From contig CANJLW010000001.1 of NCBI GenBank assembly GCA_947475245.1, positions 162,025-226,024 of the forward strand: a stretch of DNA of 64,000 nt. The letters run 5' to 3'. The stretch is from Acetobacteraceae bacterium. Its GTDB lineage: Bacteria > Pseudomonadota > Alphaproteobacteria > Acetobacterales > Acetobacteraceae. Shown here one piece after another: positions 1-10,184 of this stretch (the stretch's first letter is position 1; the number at the start of each line of letters is the position of its first letter). Both the position numbers and the translations under genes were made by a program. Below the pieces are notes generated by a model. It searched no databases, was not told the DNA's origin, and was given only the letters and a program-made list of their open reading frames with translations.

Positions 1-350
1 TTTCGGGCTTTGAGGCCGAAACCACGAACAATCGGATGGAGCTGACTGCGGCGGCGGAGGCTTTGGCCGCGCTGAAGCGGCCCTGTTGGATCACGCTGCA
101 CACCGACAGCGAATACCTGAAAAACGGTATTACGCGTTGGCATCAAGGTTGGGTGCGGAAGAACTGGCGCAGTTCGACCGGCGATCCCGTGAAAAACATG
201 GATCTGTGGAAACGCATCCTGGCCGAATCCGCGCGCCATCAGATCGAATGGAAATGGGTGCGAAGCCACGTCGGAATCGCGCTGAACGAGCGCGCCGACA
301 AGTTGGCCACAAAGGCGAGAGAAGACGGGCTGGCGAAAGCGCGCGGGTAA
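1..350 (+). CDS. rnhA: Ribonuclease HI, C-terminal part (5' end outside window)
   Basis: RNase HI cuts the RNA strand of RNA-DNA hybrids, removing primers and R-loops. The open frame runs in from before the window, so the ATG at 36 is an internal Met and not the start. Visible family landmarks are NNRMEL (the Glu equivalent to E. coli E48), HTDSEYLKNGI (Asp70 equivalent), and HVGIALNERADKLA (active-site His124 and Asp134 equivalents). The first catalytic Asp lies upstream of the window. The gene ends 6 bases before a convergent gene. Identification is firm; the length cannot be judged. Confidence 0.93.
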   Translation, partial: SGFEAETTNNRMELTAAAEALAALKRPCWITLHTDSEYLKNGITRWHQGWVRKNWRSSTGDPVKNMDLWKRILAESARHQIEWKWVRSHVGIALNERADKLATKAREDGLAKARG

Positions 351-356
351 AGCCGC

Positions 357-1118
357 TTATGGCTTCGCTTCCTCCATCCCGTGGCTTTTGAATTCCGCCT
401 TGGCCTGCTCTCCCTGGAACAACGACAGAAGCTGGTTCGCGGCATCGGGCGCGCGTGCCGCGGTGCCGATGGCGCCTGAGTAGATCGTATAGTTCTGCAC
501 CTCGGCGGGCAACGGACCGACCAGCGTGGCCCCCTTCACAGCCAGAATCTCACTGATTTGCTGCATCCCGACCGTGGCCTTGCCGTCGACCAGGCGTTCG
601 GCGACCAGCCCGCCGCGTACCAGCACCGCCTTGGGAGCGATGGTGTCGGCGATGCCCAGACGTTGAAACAGGCCGGCGAGGTAAATCCCGCTCGAACCGC
701 CTGACGCCGGATCGATGTAGGCGACCGACGGCGCGTCGATCAGCATTTTTCGGAACGCGTCCACACTTGAAATATCCGGCACCGCTTCGCCGGTCTTGAT
801 GCCGACGCCGATACCGACACGCACCAGATCGACGATCGATGTCGGAACGACTTTGCCCTTCGCGGCGAGATCGCGAAGCCCCGATGGCGTCAGCACGACC
901 AGGTCGAACGCTTCACCATCCGCGATACGACGCGCAACGCCGCCCGCGGTATCGTTGGCCAGAACGACCTTGTGCCCGGTCTGCTTTTCGAACACCGGGA
1001 TCATGCCCAACGCCACCGGCTTGAAAGCTCCGGTGGTCAGCATGGATACTTCAGCCGCCGAACAGGGCGCGATCGCCGCCAATGCGAGGAACGCCAGAAA
1101 TGCCGAGCGAATGCTCAT
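357..1118 (-). CDS. ModA-like periplasmic substrate-binding protein (SBP_bac_11 type), orphan
   Basis: This 253-residue exported protein has an N-terminal signal peptide ending near CSAAEV. It then shows the two-lobe pattern of ModA/SBP_bac_11 proteins: an early TTGAFKP strand, a DLVVLTP segment, and YIDPASGGSSG in the ligand-cleft region. The family includes molybdate/tungstate binders and many proteins of unknown ligand. No ABC permease or ATPase is adjacent, so the ligand is unassigned. It converges on rnhA and diverges from the next gene with 83 bases between them. Confident as a binding protein, weak on molybdate. Confidence 0.8.
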   Translation of the reverse strand: MSIRSAFLAFLALAAIAPCSAAEVSMLTTGAFKPVALGMIPVFEKQTGHKVVLANDTAGGVARRIADGEAFDLVVLTPSGLRDLAAKGKVVPTSIVDLVRVGIGVGIKTGEAVPDISSVDAFRKMLIDAPSVAYIDPASGGSSGIYLAGLFQRLGIADTIAPKAVLVRGGLVAERLVDGKATVGMQQISEILAVKGATLVGPLPAEVQNYTIYSGAIGTAARAPDAANQLLSLFQGEQAKAEFKSHGMEEAKP

Positions 1119-1201
1119 GCTTCACCATTATTTGTGTTTCGGTACGTCGTGGCCCTATGCTTTAGCAGAAAACGAAACATGGCAGCGATAGGACGGAAAC
1201 G

Positions 1202-1525
1202 ATGGTTCGGAAAATTGTCTTCGCGACCGTAATCGGTTTGGGCTTGGCCGGTGCCGGTCAGGCCAATGCCGCGGGAGCAGCGACCCAGGTCGCGGCCGGT
1301 GGAATCGTCGGCGGCCTGGTGGGCGCAGTCTATAATTCCGGGTTCAGCGCCACGGCGGCATCGGTCACGTCGGCGGTGACCGGCACGGTTTCCAGCGTGG
1401 TCGGCATCATTCCCGCGACCGCGACGGGCATTGCCGGCACGATCGCCTCCACCAGCACCCCCGTACTTGCCGGTGTCGTCATCGGCGGATCGGCGGCTTA
1501 CCTGATGTATCGATCCGCCCGATAG
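1202..1525 (+). CDS. Small exported/membrane protein, unknown function
   Basis: I do not recognise this 107-residue protein. It begins with a charged end and a hydrophobic stretch ending at a likely signal-peptidase site (GQANAAG). It continues as a Gly/Ala/Val/Thr-rich chain with further hydrophobic segments and finishes GGSAAYLMYRSAR, a membrane span with a basic end. An AGGACGG-like ribosome site precedes the ATG. It stands alone between divergent modA-like and convergent lexA genes. A function should not be inferred. Confidence 0.6.
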   Translation: MVRKIVFATVIGLGLAGAGQANAAGAATQVAAGGIVGGLVGAVYNSGFSATAASVTSAVTGTVSSVVGIIPATATGIAGTIASTSTPVLAGVVIGGSAAYLMYRSAR

Positions 1526-1538
1526 ATTCGCCCGCCGA

Positions 1539-1549
1539 GGGGGGGGGGG
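1539..1549. repeat. G11 homopolymer tract
   Basis: Eleven consecutive G lie in the short gap between the ends of the small exported protein gene and lexA. The tract is outside both reading frames. It may be slippage-prone in replication or a sequencing-length uncertainty. Confidence 0.9.
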
Positions 1550-1561
1550 AGCCGAGCGGCG

Positions 1562-2278
1562 TCAGTACTGCCGCAGCAGGGCAACCAGCTTGCCCTGCAC
1601 CTTGACCTTTTCGGCCGGGAAGATGCGGGTTTCGTGACGAACGTTGCAGGGTTCCAGCGCGATTGAATTGCCGCGTCGGCGCAGACGCTTCAACGTGACC
1701 TCCGTCCCCTCGATCAATGCGACAACGATCTGACCATTCTCGGCGGTCTCGCTGCGTCGAATGATGACCGTGTCGCCGTCCAGGATGCCGGCTTCGACCA
1801 TCGAGTCACCGGCGACTTCCAGACCGAAATGTTCCCCACTGCCGATCATCGCCAGCGGGACTTCGATATGCGCGGGGGTATCGTTCAGCGCTTCGATCGG
1901 CAAACCGGCGGCAATTTTTCCATACAGCGGCAATTGGATCGCGCCCGCGTTGTCGGCGGTGCGAACACCCTGCAAGCGCGCGGAGAAATCGCCGCGAATC
2001 ACGTTGGGGGAGAACGGCGTCGCGGCATCGTCATCCGTGTCGGTATCCGGCGCGACCACCATGTTGTCGGGCAGACGCAAAACTTCCAGCGCACGGGCGC
2101 GATGATGGCGCCGTCCGAGATAGCCGCGCTCTTCCAGTGCCGAGATAAGTCGATGGATGCCTGACTTGGACTTAAGCGTCAGAGCTTCCTTCATTTCCTC
2201 GAAACTCGGGGAAAAGCCGGTTTGTTTCAGGTGCTTGTCGATATAGACGAGCAGTTCGTATTGCTTGCGAGTCAGCAT
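1562..2278 (-). CDS. lexA: LexA repressor, SOS response
   Basis: LexA represses DNA-damage genes and cleaves itself when RecA is activated. The 238-residue protein has the N-terminal winged helix ([13 protein letters not shown] to RGYLGRR), a hinge of about 45 residues with an acidic stretch, and the peptidase domain. The scissile Ala124-Gly125 pair is in KIAAGLP, the nucleophile is Ser159 in AGDSM, and the general base is Lys197 in VTLKRL. A GGGGGAT ribosome site precedes the ATG. It is the last gene of the trp-moa-moe run but has its own upstream region with an SOS box, so it is probably autoregulated. Confidence 0.97.
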   Translation of the reverse strand: MLTRKQYELLVYIDKHLKQTGFSPSFEEMKEALTLKSKSGIHRLISALEERGYLGRRHHRARALEVLRLPDNMVVAPDTDTDDDAATPFSPNVIRGDFSARLQGVRTADNAGAIQLPLYGKIAAGLPIEALNDTPAHIEVPLAMIGSGEHFGLEVAGDSMVEAGILDGDTVIIRRSETAENGQIVVALIEGTEVTLKRLRRRGNSIALEPCNVRHETRIFPAEKVKVQGKLVALLRQY

Positions 2279-2323
2279 GCTGAATCCCCCGGACCGGCTC
2301 GGAACAAACCGGCAACCGAGGAT

Positions 2324-2338
2324 GTTCTATGTTAGTTC
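2324..2338 (-). promoter_or_regulatory. LexA (SOS) box of lexA
   Basis: The 15-base element reads GTTC, seven bases, GTTC on the plus strand, which is GAAC-N7-GAAC toward lexA. This exactly matches the known alphaproteobacterial LexA operator. It lies 45-60 bases upstream of the lexA start codon, where bound repressor would block transcription. Confidence 0.88.
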
Positions 2339-2384
2339 CCGAAATCCCGTCAAGCCAATCCGTAAAAATCGACCGAATAACGCG

Positions 2385-3620
2385 TTAAAGGCCGAGCGAA
2401 TCCAAGCGGATGATGGGAACGCGGGCTCCAGGCTCAAGTGCAGAGGCATGGGGCGCGCGCAGAATCAGCGCGTCGGCATGCGCAAGGCGGCGCAACATCG
2501 CCGAATCCTGCACGGGGAACGGAGTTACGACGATCTCGCCATCCCCATTCGTTTCTATCGTCGCGCGAAGATGATCCGCTCGGCGATCATTTTCGCGCAG
2601 CGCCGAACCCAGCAGTGCCTGCGTGACCGGGGGCGGCGCGGCCGGCAATCCGCACAGGCGCGACAGTGCGGGCAGCAGAAACAAAATAGCGCAGACCATG
2701 GCGGAAACCGGATTGCCGGGAAGACCCAACACCGGAACGGCCCCCATGCGGCCGAACAGCAACGGCTTGCCGGGACGCATGGCGATTTGCCAGAAATCGA
2801 CAACCAATCCGCGCGTTTGCAGGCCGGAGATCACCAGATCGTGGTCGCCGACCGACGCGCCGCCGGTGGTGACCAGCAGGTCCATTCCCGTAACGGAATC
2901 GGCGACCGCCGCGATCGCCTCCCGCGTGTCCTTGGCGACGGGCATGATCACGGCTTCCCCGCCCGCGGCGCGTACCAACGATGCCAGCGCGTGGGAGTTG
3001 GAACTGACGATTCCGCCGGGTGGGATGGGTTCGCCCGGCATGGCGATTTCATCCCCGGTGGCCAGAATGGCCACGCGCGGCCGTCGGTGCACCGCCAGCC
3101 AGGGATAGTTCGCCGCCGCCGCAAGGCCGATATCGCGGGCGGTCAGCTTGCGTCCGGCCTGGATCACCGTATCGCCGGCGGCAAAGTCCTGTCCGGCGCG
3201 CCGGATATGACGCGCCGGCGCCGTGGCTTCGTTAACGCGCACCGTATCGCCGTCGCGCGTCGCGTCTTCCTGCAGCAGGATCGTCGTGGCGCCCGCCGGC
3301 ACAACGCTGCCGGTGAAGATGCGCACGGTCTGACCGGCACCGACGGAACCCGCGAAAGGATGGCCGGCCGGTGCCGCGCCGATCACGCGCAGTTCCGCGC
3401 CCAGCACCCCGTCCTCGGCCCGCAGGGCGTACCCGTCCATCGCCGAAACGTCCGCCGGCGGTTGCGTCAGCCGGGCGACGACCGGTTCCGCCGTCACGCG
3501 GTTCCAGGCATTCGCCAGGGCAACGATCTCCGCCGGAGTTGGCTTCAGATCCGCCAAAATGCGGTCGCGCGCCTGATCGACGCTGATCATCGCGGGTTGA
3601 GTGTGACCAGTCTGGCTCAT
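2385..3620 (-). CDS. moeA: Molybdopterin molybdenumtransferase MoeA
   Basis: MoeA inserts molybdate into adenylylated molybdopterin, the last general step of Mo-cofactor synthesis. The 411-residue length fits the family. Landmarks are [10 protein letters not shown] in the N-terminal part, [11 protein letters not shown] (the MoeA/MogA-fold active loop) and [11 protein letters not shown] near the start of the C-terminal third. Its ATG overlaps the moaC TGA as ATGA, implying translational coupling. About 106 bases separate its stop from lexA. Confidence 0.95.
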   Translation of the reverse strand: MSQTGHTQPAMISVDQARDRILADLKPTPAEIVALANAWNRVTAEPVVARLTQPPADVSAMDGYALRAEDGVLGAELRVIGAAPAGHPFAGSVGAGQTVRIFTGSVVPAGATTILLQEDATRDGDTVRVNEATAPARHIRRAGQDFAAGDTVIQAGRKLTARDIGLAAAANYPWLAVHRRPRVAILATGDEIAMPGEPIPPGGIVSSNSHALASLVRAAGGEAVIMPVAKDTREAIAAVADSVTGMDLLVTTGGASVGDHDLVISGLQTRGLVVDFWQIAMRPGKPLLFGRMGAVPVLGLPGNPVSAMVCAILFLLPALSRLCGLPAAPPPVTQALLGSALRENDRRADHLRATIETNGDGEIVVTPFPVQDSAMLRRLAHADALILRAPHASALEPGARVPIIRLDSLGL

Positions 3621-4093
3621 GGCTGGGAGAACTCCCCCGATTTGCCGCCCGCCTTGTGGACGACGCGCAGCCCGTCGATGCGCATCGATCGATCGACAGC
3701 CTTACACATGTCGTAAACGGTCAGCGCGGCGATGCTGGCGGCGGTCAACGCCTCCATTTCCACACCGGTCTGACCGGTCGTGCGCACGGTCGCCAAAATG
3801 TCGATCGCATTGTCCGCCGCGTCGGGCGTCAGGTCCAGCGTCACCGCCGTAATCGGCAGGGGATGACACAGCGGGATCAGGTCGGCGGTCCGCTTCGCGC
3901 CCATGATCCCGGCAAGCCGCGCCACGCCCAGAACGTCGCCCTTTTTGGCGGTGCCGGCCTGAATCATCGCCAGCGTCTCCGCCTGCATCAGGACCCGCGC
4001 GCGGGCAGAGGCGATGCGGTCGGTTGCGGGTTTCGCGGAGACATCGACCATGGTCGCGTTACCGGCCGCGTCGAAATGGGTAAACCCGCTCAT
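3617..4093 (-). CDS. moaC: Cyclic pyranopterin monophosphate synthase MoaC
   Basis: MoaC acts after MoaA to form cyclic pyranopterin monophosphate in Mo-cofactor synthesis. The start at 4093 gives MSGFTHFD and 158 residues, the usual length. A longer upstream frame to 4186 would run into trpC and is not needed. Landmarks are [33 protein letters not shown] (the conserved KxTxxxIPLCH region) and [23 protein letters not shown]. The gene sits 8 bases behind trpC and overlaps moeA by 4 bases, so it is co-transcribed with both. Confidence 0.96.
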   Translation of the reverse strand: MSGFTHFDAAGNATMVDVSAKPATDRIASARARVLMQAETLAMIQAGTAKKGDVLGVARLAGIMGAKRTADLIPLCHPLPITAVTLDLTPDAADNAIDILATVRTTGQTGVEMEALTAASIAALTVYDMCKAVDRSMRIDGLRVVHKAGGKSGEFSQP

Positions 4094-4101
4094 GACTGTT
4101 C

Positions 4102-4926
4102 CTATCCGATGGGGCATCCGAGCAAAGCGCGCGTCGCGGCGGTGACGTCGTCCTGACGCATCAGGCTTTCCCCGACCAGGTAGCAATGCGGTCCGACGGC
4201 GGCCAGACGACGCAGGTCCGCGGTGTCGCGAATGCCGCTTTCGGCGACCAGAAAGCGATCCGGCGGCACCAGCGGCGCCAGCGCTTCCGTCGTGGCCAGA
4301 TCGGTTTTCAGGGTTTTAAGGTTACGGTTGTTGATACCGATCAGCGTCGTTTCCAGGCCGAGCGCGCGTTCAAGTTCGCGCTGGTCGTGGACTTCGACAA
4401 GCACGTCCATATCCAGGTCGCGCGCCAGCGATTCCAGCTCGCGCGCCTGCGCGTCGCTCAGCGCCGCCATGATCAACAAAATGCAATCCGCCCCAATCGC
4501 TCGGCTTTCGTAAACCTGCCAGGGATCGAGGATGAAGTCCTTGCGCAGAACCGGCAGATCGACCGCCGCGCGGGCGGCTTGCAGATGTTCGATGCTGCCC
4601 TGAAAAAACCGCTCGTCCGTCAGCACCGACAGGCATGTCGCGCCGCCGGCCTTGTAGGCGCGGGCGAGGGCGGGCGGGTCGAAGTCCGGGCGGATAAGAC
4701 CGCCGGACGGGGATGCCTTTTTGATCTCCGCGATCAGGCCATAGCGCCCGCTGATCGTCGCGTCCTTCAAGGCGACCCCAAAGCCGCGCGGCACGTCGTC
4801 GAGCGAATCAATCTGCTGGCGCAGCGCTTCCGTGCTCAGCGCGGCTTTTTTCGTGGCGACTTCGGCCCGTGTATTGTCGCAAATGCGCGCCAGTACGTCG
4901 GACTGCGTGTCGGTCTCGTTCGGCAT
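4102..4926 (-). CDS. trpC: Indole-3-glycerol phosphate synthase
   Basis: This enzyme closes the indole ring of CdRP in tryptophan synthesis. The 274-residue TIM barrel shows the expected motifs in order: [10 protein letters not shown] (phosphate and substrate Lys), [32 protein letters not shown] and AESGI. It is a stand-alone TrpC with no fused TrpF domain. It lies 9 bases behind trpD and 8 bases ahead of moaC, an arrangement common in alphaproteobacteria. Confidence 0.97.
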   Translation of the reverse strand: MPNETDTQSDVLARICDNTRAEVATKKAALSTEALRQQIDSLDDVPRGFGVALKDATISGRYGLIAEIKKASPSGGLIRPDFDPPALARAYKAGGATCLSVLTDERFFQGSIEHLQAARAAVDLPVLRKDFILDPWQVYESRAIGADCILLIMAALSDAQARELESLARDLDMDVLVEVHDQRELERALGLETTLIGINNRNLKTLKTDLATTEALAPLVPPDRFLVAESGIRDTADLRRLAAVGPHCYLVGESLMRQDDVTAATRALLGCPIG

Positions 4927-4935
4927 TGTCTCTCC

Positions 4936-5949
4936 TCAGGCGGCGGTTTCGCGCCGCAGGGTTTCGAGCGTGGCATGGGCGTCGCCCGATACGATGGCCT
5001 GGTTTGCCAAGGCAACGCCCGTCCTTAGATCGGAAACGCGGCCGGCGACAATCAGTGCCGCGGCGGCGTTGAAGACGACGGTGTCGCGATAGGCGCCGGG
5101 CGCGCCTTGCAGCATCGACTGCAGGGCGGCGGCATTGAATGTCGCGTCGCCGCCGCGAATGGCCTCGATCGGCGCGCGCTTCAGGTCCGCGTCTTCGGGG
5201 CGGACGATGAAGCTTTCGATCCGACCGTCGCGCAACGCCGTCACCTGGTTCTCTCCGGCCAGTGTCAGTTCGTCCAGGCCCATGCCGTGGACGATCCAGG
5301 CACTTTCGTGGCCCAGGGCAAGCAGCGTTTCCGCCATCGGGCGCGTCCAATCCGGGGAAAAGACACCGGTCAGTTGCCGACGCACGCGGGCGGGATTGGC
5401 CAGGGGGCCGAGTAGATTGAAGATGGTGCGGGTGCCGAGTTCGACGCGCGGGCCGGCGGCATGGCGCATCGACGGGTGATGGCGCGGCGCGAACAGGAAC
5501 ACGCACCCGGCATTCAGCAAAATCTCGGACAGACGCTCCATCGGTGCGTCGATATTGACCCCGAGCGCGGTCAGCACATCGGCACCGCCGGCGCGCGAGG
5601 ACAGCGCGCGGTTACCGTGTTTCGCGACCGGCACGCCGCAGGCAGCCACGACGAAGGTCACGGCGGAGGAGACGTTCAAGGTTCCCGCGCCGTCGCCGCC
5701 CGTGCCGCAAACGTCGATGGCACCCTCCGGCGCGTCGATCGCGGTCATCCGGGCGCGCATCGCGCGGACCGCGCCGGTGATCTCCGACACCGCTTCGCCC
5801 CGGACGCGCATGGCCATCAGCAGCCCGCCGATCTGCGCCGGTGTCGCGTCGCCGTTCATGATGATTTCGAACGCCGACTCGGCGTCGGCCTCCGACAGCG
5901 TCTCGCCGGCCGCGAGGCGCGCGATGACGGGTTTCAGGTTGTTCGACAT
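4936..5949 (-). CDS. trpD: Anthranilate phosphoribosyltransferase
   Basis: TrpD transfers the phosphoribosyl group of PRPP to anthranilate. The 337-residue protein has [14 protein letters not shown] (the PRPP-binding glycine loop), [17 protein letters not shown], and [18 protein letters not shown]. These are all family hallmarks at the expected spacing. It starts 4 bases after the trpG stop, and trpC follows after 9 bases, so the three are one transcription unit. Confidence 0.97.
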   Translation of the reverse strand: MSNNLKPVIARLAAGETLSEADAESAFEIIMNGDATPAQIGGLLMAMRVRGEAVSEITGAVRAMRARMTAIDAPEGAIDVCGTGGDGAGTLNVSSAVTFVVAACGVPVAKHGNRALSSRAGGADVLTALGVNIDAPMERLSEILLNAGCVFLFAPRHHPSMRHAAGPRVELGTRTIFNLLGPLANPARVRRQLTGVFSPDWTRPMAETLLALGHESAWIVHGMGLDELTLAGENQVTALRDGRIESFIVRPEDADLKRAPIEAIRGGDATFNAAALQSMLQGAPGAYRDTVVFNAAAALIVAGRVSDLRTGVALANQAIVSGDAHATLETLRRETAA

Positions 5950-5953
5950 GGGA

Positions 5954-6565
5954 TCAGGCGGCGTGGGCCGGGGCGTTCACGCCGCGGGCGATGTCCAGGA
6001 AGTTGGCCAGGATGCGGTGACCGTGTTCGCTGGCAATGCTTTCCGGATGGAACTGCACGCCGTGGATCGGCAGGGTGCGATGGTGCATGGCCATGATGAT
6101 TCCGTCCTGTGTCCAGGCGGTCGGCACCAGCGTGTCGGGCAGGGTGTCGCGATCGACGATCAGGCTGTGATAGCGCGTGGCGGCGAACGGGGTCGGCAGA
6201 CCGGCCAGAATACCCGTGCCGTTGTGCGAAATGGGGCTGACCTTGCCGTGCATCGGTTCCGGTGCGCGCACGACCGTGCCGCCGAACACCTGACCGATCG
6301 ATTGATGGCCGAGGCAGACGCCCAATACGGGGATTTTTCCCGCCGCGGCGGCGATAAGATCAAGGCAGATGCCCGCTTCGTTCGGCGTGCAGGGACCGGG
6401 CGACAGCACGATCGCTTCCGGCTGCATGGCGATTGCGTCCTCGACGGTCAGCTTGTCGTTACGCCAAACCTGACAGTCAAACACACCGTCCCTGGCGGCG
6501 ACGTCGCCCAGGAAGTGGTAAAGATTGAAGGTAAAGCTGTCGTAGTTGTCGATGAGCAGGATCAT
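5954..6565 (-). CDS. trpG: Anthranilate synthase glutamine amidotransferase subunit (TrpG/PabA)
   Basis: This subunit releases ammonia from glutamine for anthranilate, or 4-amino-4-deoxychorismate, synthesis. The 203-residue class I amidotransferase has [15 protein letters not shown], the oxyanion loop SPGPCTP, the nucleophile Cys84 in GVCLGHQSI and the His/Glu pair in QFHPESI. Its place beside trpD and trpC points to tryptophan. The large subunit TrpE is not upstream, so the same protein may also serve PabB. Confidence 0.93.
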   Translation of the reverse strand: MILLIDNYDSFTFNLYHFLGDVAARDGVFDCQVWRNDKLTVEDAIAMQPEAIVLSPGPCTPNEAGICLDLIAAAAGKIPVLGVCLGHQSIGQVFGGTVVRAPEPMHGKVSPISHNGTGILAGLPTPFAATRYHSLIVDRDTLPDTLVPTAWTQDGIIMAMHHRTLPIHGVQFHPESIASEHGHRILANFLDIARGVNAPAHAA

Positions 6566-6621
6566 GGCGGCGCATCCTTGCTCCGCCGGCGCGGAGAGGT
6601 CAATCGGTCGTGGATCGGCTG

Positions 6622-7770
6622 CTAGTCCAACAGCCGGACGGTGCCGGGGTTGGTGAACTGGCTACGGGTCAACGGTTGGCCGTCGCGCCACGCCAGTTGG
6701 AAATACAGCGCCGCGACCTCGGCATAGTTCTCGAAGCTTCCGGACGCTTCCAGGGCCCTGCGATTCAGCGCCGCGGCTTCGTCCTTCTGGCCTTGTTCGG
6801 CCTTGATTTCCGACCACAATGCAAGGGCGAGCGAACTGTCCGGGTTAGTGGCGACCGCATGGGCCAGTTTTGCGTTGGCGCCATGGAAGTCCTTCATCCC
6901 GACATGGGCACCCGCCCAGATCATATAGGCCGTGCTGAGCAGGACCCTGTCCCTGGGCGGGGTCGTTTCGATGAACTGCCGCATGCGACGGTCGGCGTCC
7001 TTGTAGCGGTCCAGCTGAATTTCGACGAAACCGGCGTTCAGAACCTGCGCGATGCCGTCGGGATCGGACGCGATCGCCTTGTTGAACGCGGTCAGGGCCT
7101 GATCCGGCTTTGCCTTGAACAGCCACACAATGCCCTGGAGATTTTCAAACAGCGCGCGGTCCTGATTGACCGGCGTTGGCGGCAAGGCGGCGATCGTCGC
7201 GGCCACCAGTTCGTCCACATCGGTAAAATCCTTGCCGGCGGCGTTTTTCTGCAGCAGGTGGAGCGCGGTGAAGTACGGGTCGATCCGACTAAGGCCGACA
7301 ATCGACGCGCGGTGAACGAGCTCGAGGATCGTCTCCCCCTTGCGTTGTGACACAACGGCCTCAAACGGCGGGGTCTTCACGCGGCCGCCCTGTCCGCTGC
7401 CGCTGACGACGACCTTGTTGACGTTGCCCTCTGTCATCAGGGCCAGCTTCAGTTGTTCCGGCACCAGGCCGAGTTGGCTTTGCAGCGCCAGAACGACGGA
7501 TTGAAGCTTCAGCGATTCCGCGATGGCCATCGCCACGCCCTTGGTCGCCCCGACCCGAATTTCCGGTGCCGACACGATCGACGGCGTGGCCGAAATTCGG
7601 CTGACCTCCCCGGCCAGGATGGCGCTGACGATGTCCTGATCGATGACCGCGTTCTCGAGTTTGGACGGCACCGAAACCTCGAGCAAAACCGTCGTCGGGT
7701 TCAGGGCGGTGTCCATACCGAGGATTCCGAACACCATTGCAACCAAAAGGCCAAGCGAGGTCAGGTCCAT
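6622..7770 (-). CDS. Membrane-anchored TPR-containing protein, unknown function
   Basis: This 382-residue protein starts with a hydrophobic segment (TSLGLLVAMVFGILGM) that looks like an uncleaved anchor. A central region without recognised motifs follows. From about residue 190 there are helical repeats of TPR type (FENLQGIVWLFKAKPDQALTAFNKAI, and ALALWSEIKAEQGQKDEAAALNRRAL). TPRs usually hold protein partners. It lies 56 bases upstream of trpG and 16 bases downstream of the MFS gene on the same strand, so it may be co-transcribed. I cannot name it. Confidence 0.6.
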   Translation of the reverse strand: MDLTSLGLLVAMVFGILGMDTALNPTTVLLEVSVPSKLENAVIDQDIVSAILAGEVSRISATPSIVSAPEIRVGATKGVAMAIAESLKLQSVVLALQSQLGLVPEQLKLALMTEGNVNKVVVSGSGQGGRVKTPPFEAVVSQRKGETILELVHRASIVGLSRIDPYFTALHLLQKNAAGKDFTDVDELVAATIAALPPTPVNQDRALFENLQGIVWLFKAKPDQALTAFNKAIASDPDGIAQVLNAGFVEIQLDRYKDADRRMRQFIETTPPRDRVLLSTAYMIWAGAHVGMKDFHGANAKLAHAVATNPDSSLALALWSEIKAEQGQKDEAAALNRRALEASGSFENYAEVAALYFQLAWRDGQPLTRSQFTNPGTVRLLD

Positions 7771-7786
7771 CGGGTCAACTCCGTAT

Positions 7787-9013
7787 TCAGGCGGTAACAG
7801 TGACGTTCCGGCGGGATCGGCGTTCGCTGGCCAGTCCCATGATGGCGGTCAGGGTCATGAACACGACCGAGGAATAGAATACCCAACGCGGCAGGCTGTG
7901 GTCCATGATCCATCCGCCGATAATCGGCCCGATCGTGCCGCCGATGTTGAAACCGGTCGTAACGATGCCGAATACCCGCCCGAAAGCACCGGGTGGGGAT
8001 GCGGCGCGCACCAGCATATCGCGGGATGGAGAAATCATGCCCGATAAAAATCCGGCCATCCCCATGCACAGGATCATCGGGACCGCGCCCAGGTCGAACA
8101 GCCCGATCAGCAGAATCAGCACTGCCGATCCGCCAAAGCCCGCCGCCGCCACGTCGCCGTGGCGTTTGGTCGCGTCGGCGATGAACCCGCCCGCGAGCAC
8201 GCCGATGGCGGTGGAGAACAGAAACGCCGTCAGCGCCGCATTCGCCGCCGAGAGTGACACGTCGTAAATCGAGACCAGCGCCACGGCGGAGTAATTTGTT
8301 AAAGCCCCGCTGCTCAGCGCCAGCAGGGTGAAGAAGCCGACAAGACTGAGCACGGCGGGGGTCAACAGCCTACGCAGCGGGATATGGGTGTCGCCCCCCG
8401 CCGGGACACGCGCCGCGGCGGTGCGATCGAGCCAGCCCGCCATCATCAGCGGCACCGCGACCGCGAGCGACAGAATGCCCGCCGCCGCGATCGCAATCTG
8501 TATGCCCCACAGACTGGCGAGCAGCAGCACCGTCATCGGCGCCACCGCCCCTCCCAAAAACCCACAAAACGTATGAAACGAGAATGCTCGGCCTAACCGG
8601 GATGGTTCGATAACCGCCCCGAGGATCGCGTAATCGGCGGGGTGATAGACGCCGTTGGCAATGCCGAGCAGCACAGCGGATGCGAGGATCCAGGGGTAGG
8701 TCGGGAAGAGGCCGATGGAGATATAGGCCAGCCCGCCCAGGGTCAGCCCGGCCACCAACACCAGCCGCGCGCCGAACCGATCGACCGCGTAGCCCATGGG
8801 CGTCTGCACGACGCCGCTGACGATGTTGAACAGGGTAATGGCGAAGCCGAGTTCGACGTAACCGACTCCCAAAGTCTCCTTCAGCAGCGGGAACAGCGGC
8901 ACCAGCACCAGATAATGATAATGGCTGACCAGATGCGCGGCGCAGATCAGGCCCAGCGCCCGATTTTCGAGCTTCCGGTTCTCGGCGGAGTGTTCGTTCG
9001 GGGGCGCGCTCAC
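7787..9013 (-). CDS. MFS-family transporter
   Basis: This 408-residue carrier has about twelve hydrophobic segments and the MFS loop motif as [16 protein letters not shown] after the second span. A second-half repeat is visible around [22 protein letters not shown] (RxxxxAxxxxxRGRVFG-like). The GTG at 9013 is chosen because it overlaps the TGA of the upstream luciferase-like gene (GTGA). Longer frames to 9097 read through that gene. The translational coupling suggests that the substrate or product of the oxidoreductase is carried, but the substrate is unknown. Confidence 0.85.
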   Translation of the reverse strand: MSAPPNEHSAENRKLENRALGLICAAHLVSHYHYLVLVPLFPLLKETLGVGYVELGFAITLFNIVSGVVQTPMGYAVDRFGARLVLVAGLTLGGLAYISIGLFPTYPWILASAVLLGIANGVYHPADYAILGAVIEPSRLGRAFSFHTFCGFLGGAVAPMTVLLLASLWGIQIAIAAAGILSLAVAVPLMMAGWLDRTAAARVPAGGDTHIPLRRLLTPAVLSLVGFFTLLALSSGALTNYSAVALVSIYDVSLSAANAALTAFLFSTAIGVLAGGFIADATKRHGDVAAAGFGGSAVLILLIGLFDLGAVPMILCMGMAGFLSGMISPSRDMLVRAASPPGAFGRVFGIVTTGFNIGGTIGPIIGGWIMDHSLPRWVFYSSVVFMTLTAIMGLASERRSRRNVTVTA

Positions 9014-10083
9014 CGATCGAACGCGCGCTTGATCCGCGCCCAATCGTCCAGGGCATCTTCCTGACCGGGGGTGATCGGGATGACGAACTGGCTCCACCCG
9101 GCATCGCGCATGGCTTCGATCCGTTGCGTCAATTCCTGTTCCGTCGCGGTAAAGGTCGTGCGGCGGATCAGTTCGGCGTTGACGAAGGGCCGTTCCTCCG
9201 GCTTGACGAAGACGAAATGACCGCGATGGTTCATCAGATAGCGCGCGTCGGCCGGTTCGAAGTTGCGCGCGACCTCGTTATAACCGGCGATGCTTTCGGC
9301 GACAGTGGGCGGGACTTCCGTCGTGTTCTTCCAGCCTTCCATATCGAGGTCGGCGGCGCGGTGCAGGAGCACGGCGGCGCGCGGTCCGGCCTGCGCCATG
9401 GCGCGCGGGCTGTCGGCGGGTTCGCCGGGTTGCAGCACGCAGCCGCAGACCCAGGCCGTGGTGTAGAGATCCGCTTCCGAACGACCCGCCGCCGCCCAGT
9501 CTTTCTTCATGCCCTCCAACGCGCCCAAGGCGCCGGGCACGTCGCTGATGAAGGTCTTCCAGGCCGCGCCGAGCTTTGCGACCAGGGTCTGTGATTTTGG
9601 TCCGTAGGCGGAGACGTGCAGCTTGATCGGGTCTTCGATATTGAACAGGCCGATTTCCGGGTTCAGGAAGCGGATTTTCTTCTTCTTGCCCTCGATCAGC
9701 GTCTCCAGTGTCTCACCGGCCAACAGCCCGTAGACGACACGGATGTATTCTTCCATGTCCGCCAGCTTCATACCGCTCAGCCCCATCGCGCGACGGGCGG
9801 AGAACCCGGTGCCGACGCCGAAGTCCAGGCGTCCGGGTGCCATGGCGTTCAGGGTCGCGAAGGCATTGGCGGTGACGGGGGCGATGCGATTGGACGGCAC
9901 CAGAACGCCGGTGCCCAGGCGGATGCGGCTGGTCTTCATCGCCGCGCCGGCCATCGCGATGAACACGTCCGCCGTGATCATCTGCGTGTCGTAGAACCAT
10001 GCGTGCGTGAAGCCGAGTTCTTCCGCGCGTTGCGCGACTTTCCAGGAATCATGGCTGCTGGCGATGCCGATGCCGAAATCCAT
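9010..10083 (-). CDS. LLM-class (luciferase-like) flavin-dependent oxidoreductase
   Basis: This 357-residue TIM-barrel protein belongs to the bacterial luciferase/F420-reductase superfamily. Its family features are [41 protein letters not shown], the [17 protein letters not shown] loop and [13 protein letters not shown]. Such enzymes use FMNH2 or reduced F420 to oxidise or reduce small organics. The coupled MFS gene downstream may handle the same compound. The substrate cannot be read from sequence. Confidence 0.87.
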   Translation of the reverse strand: MDFGIGIASSHDSWKVAQRAEELGFTHAWFYDTQMITADVFIAMAGAAMKTSRIRLGTGVLVPSNRIAPVTANAFATLNAMAPGRLDFGVGTGFSARRAMGLSGMKLADMEEYIRVVYGLLAGETLETLIEGKKKKIRFLNPEIGLFNIEDPIKLHVSAYGPKSQTLVAKLGAAWKTFISDVPGALGALEGMKKDWAAAGRSEADLYTTAWVCGCVLQPGEPADSPRAMAQAGPRAAVLLHRAADLDMEGWKNTTEVPPTVAESIAGYNEVARNFEPADARYLMNHRGHFVFVKPEERPFVNAELIRRTTFTATEQELTQRIEAMRDAGWSQFVIPITPGQEDALDDWARIKRAFDR

Positions 10084-10184
10084 GTCGATGTTTCCCCAAC
10101 GGTTTCTTTAGCGTGTTGCCGTGACGCTAGCGGAAATTGGAAGCGACGAAAACAGGGGGCAATGTGGCCTGAACCGCGCGCTAC

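Noticed and set aside
2265-3716. 483-codon plus-strand frame opposite moeA
   Set aside because: Composition is Arg/Gln/His-rich noise; moeA on the other strand has all family motifs and couples to moaC.
6581-6596. CTCCGC-CGGC-GCGGAG hairpin as a trp attenuator
   Set aside because: Only six base pairs, no T-run and no leader peptide with tryptophan codons; trpG is not the first gene of a classical leader-controlled operon.
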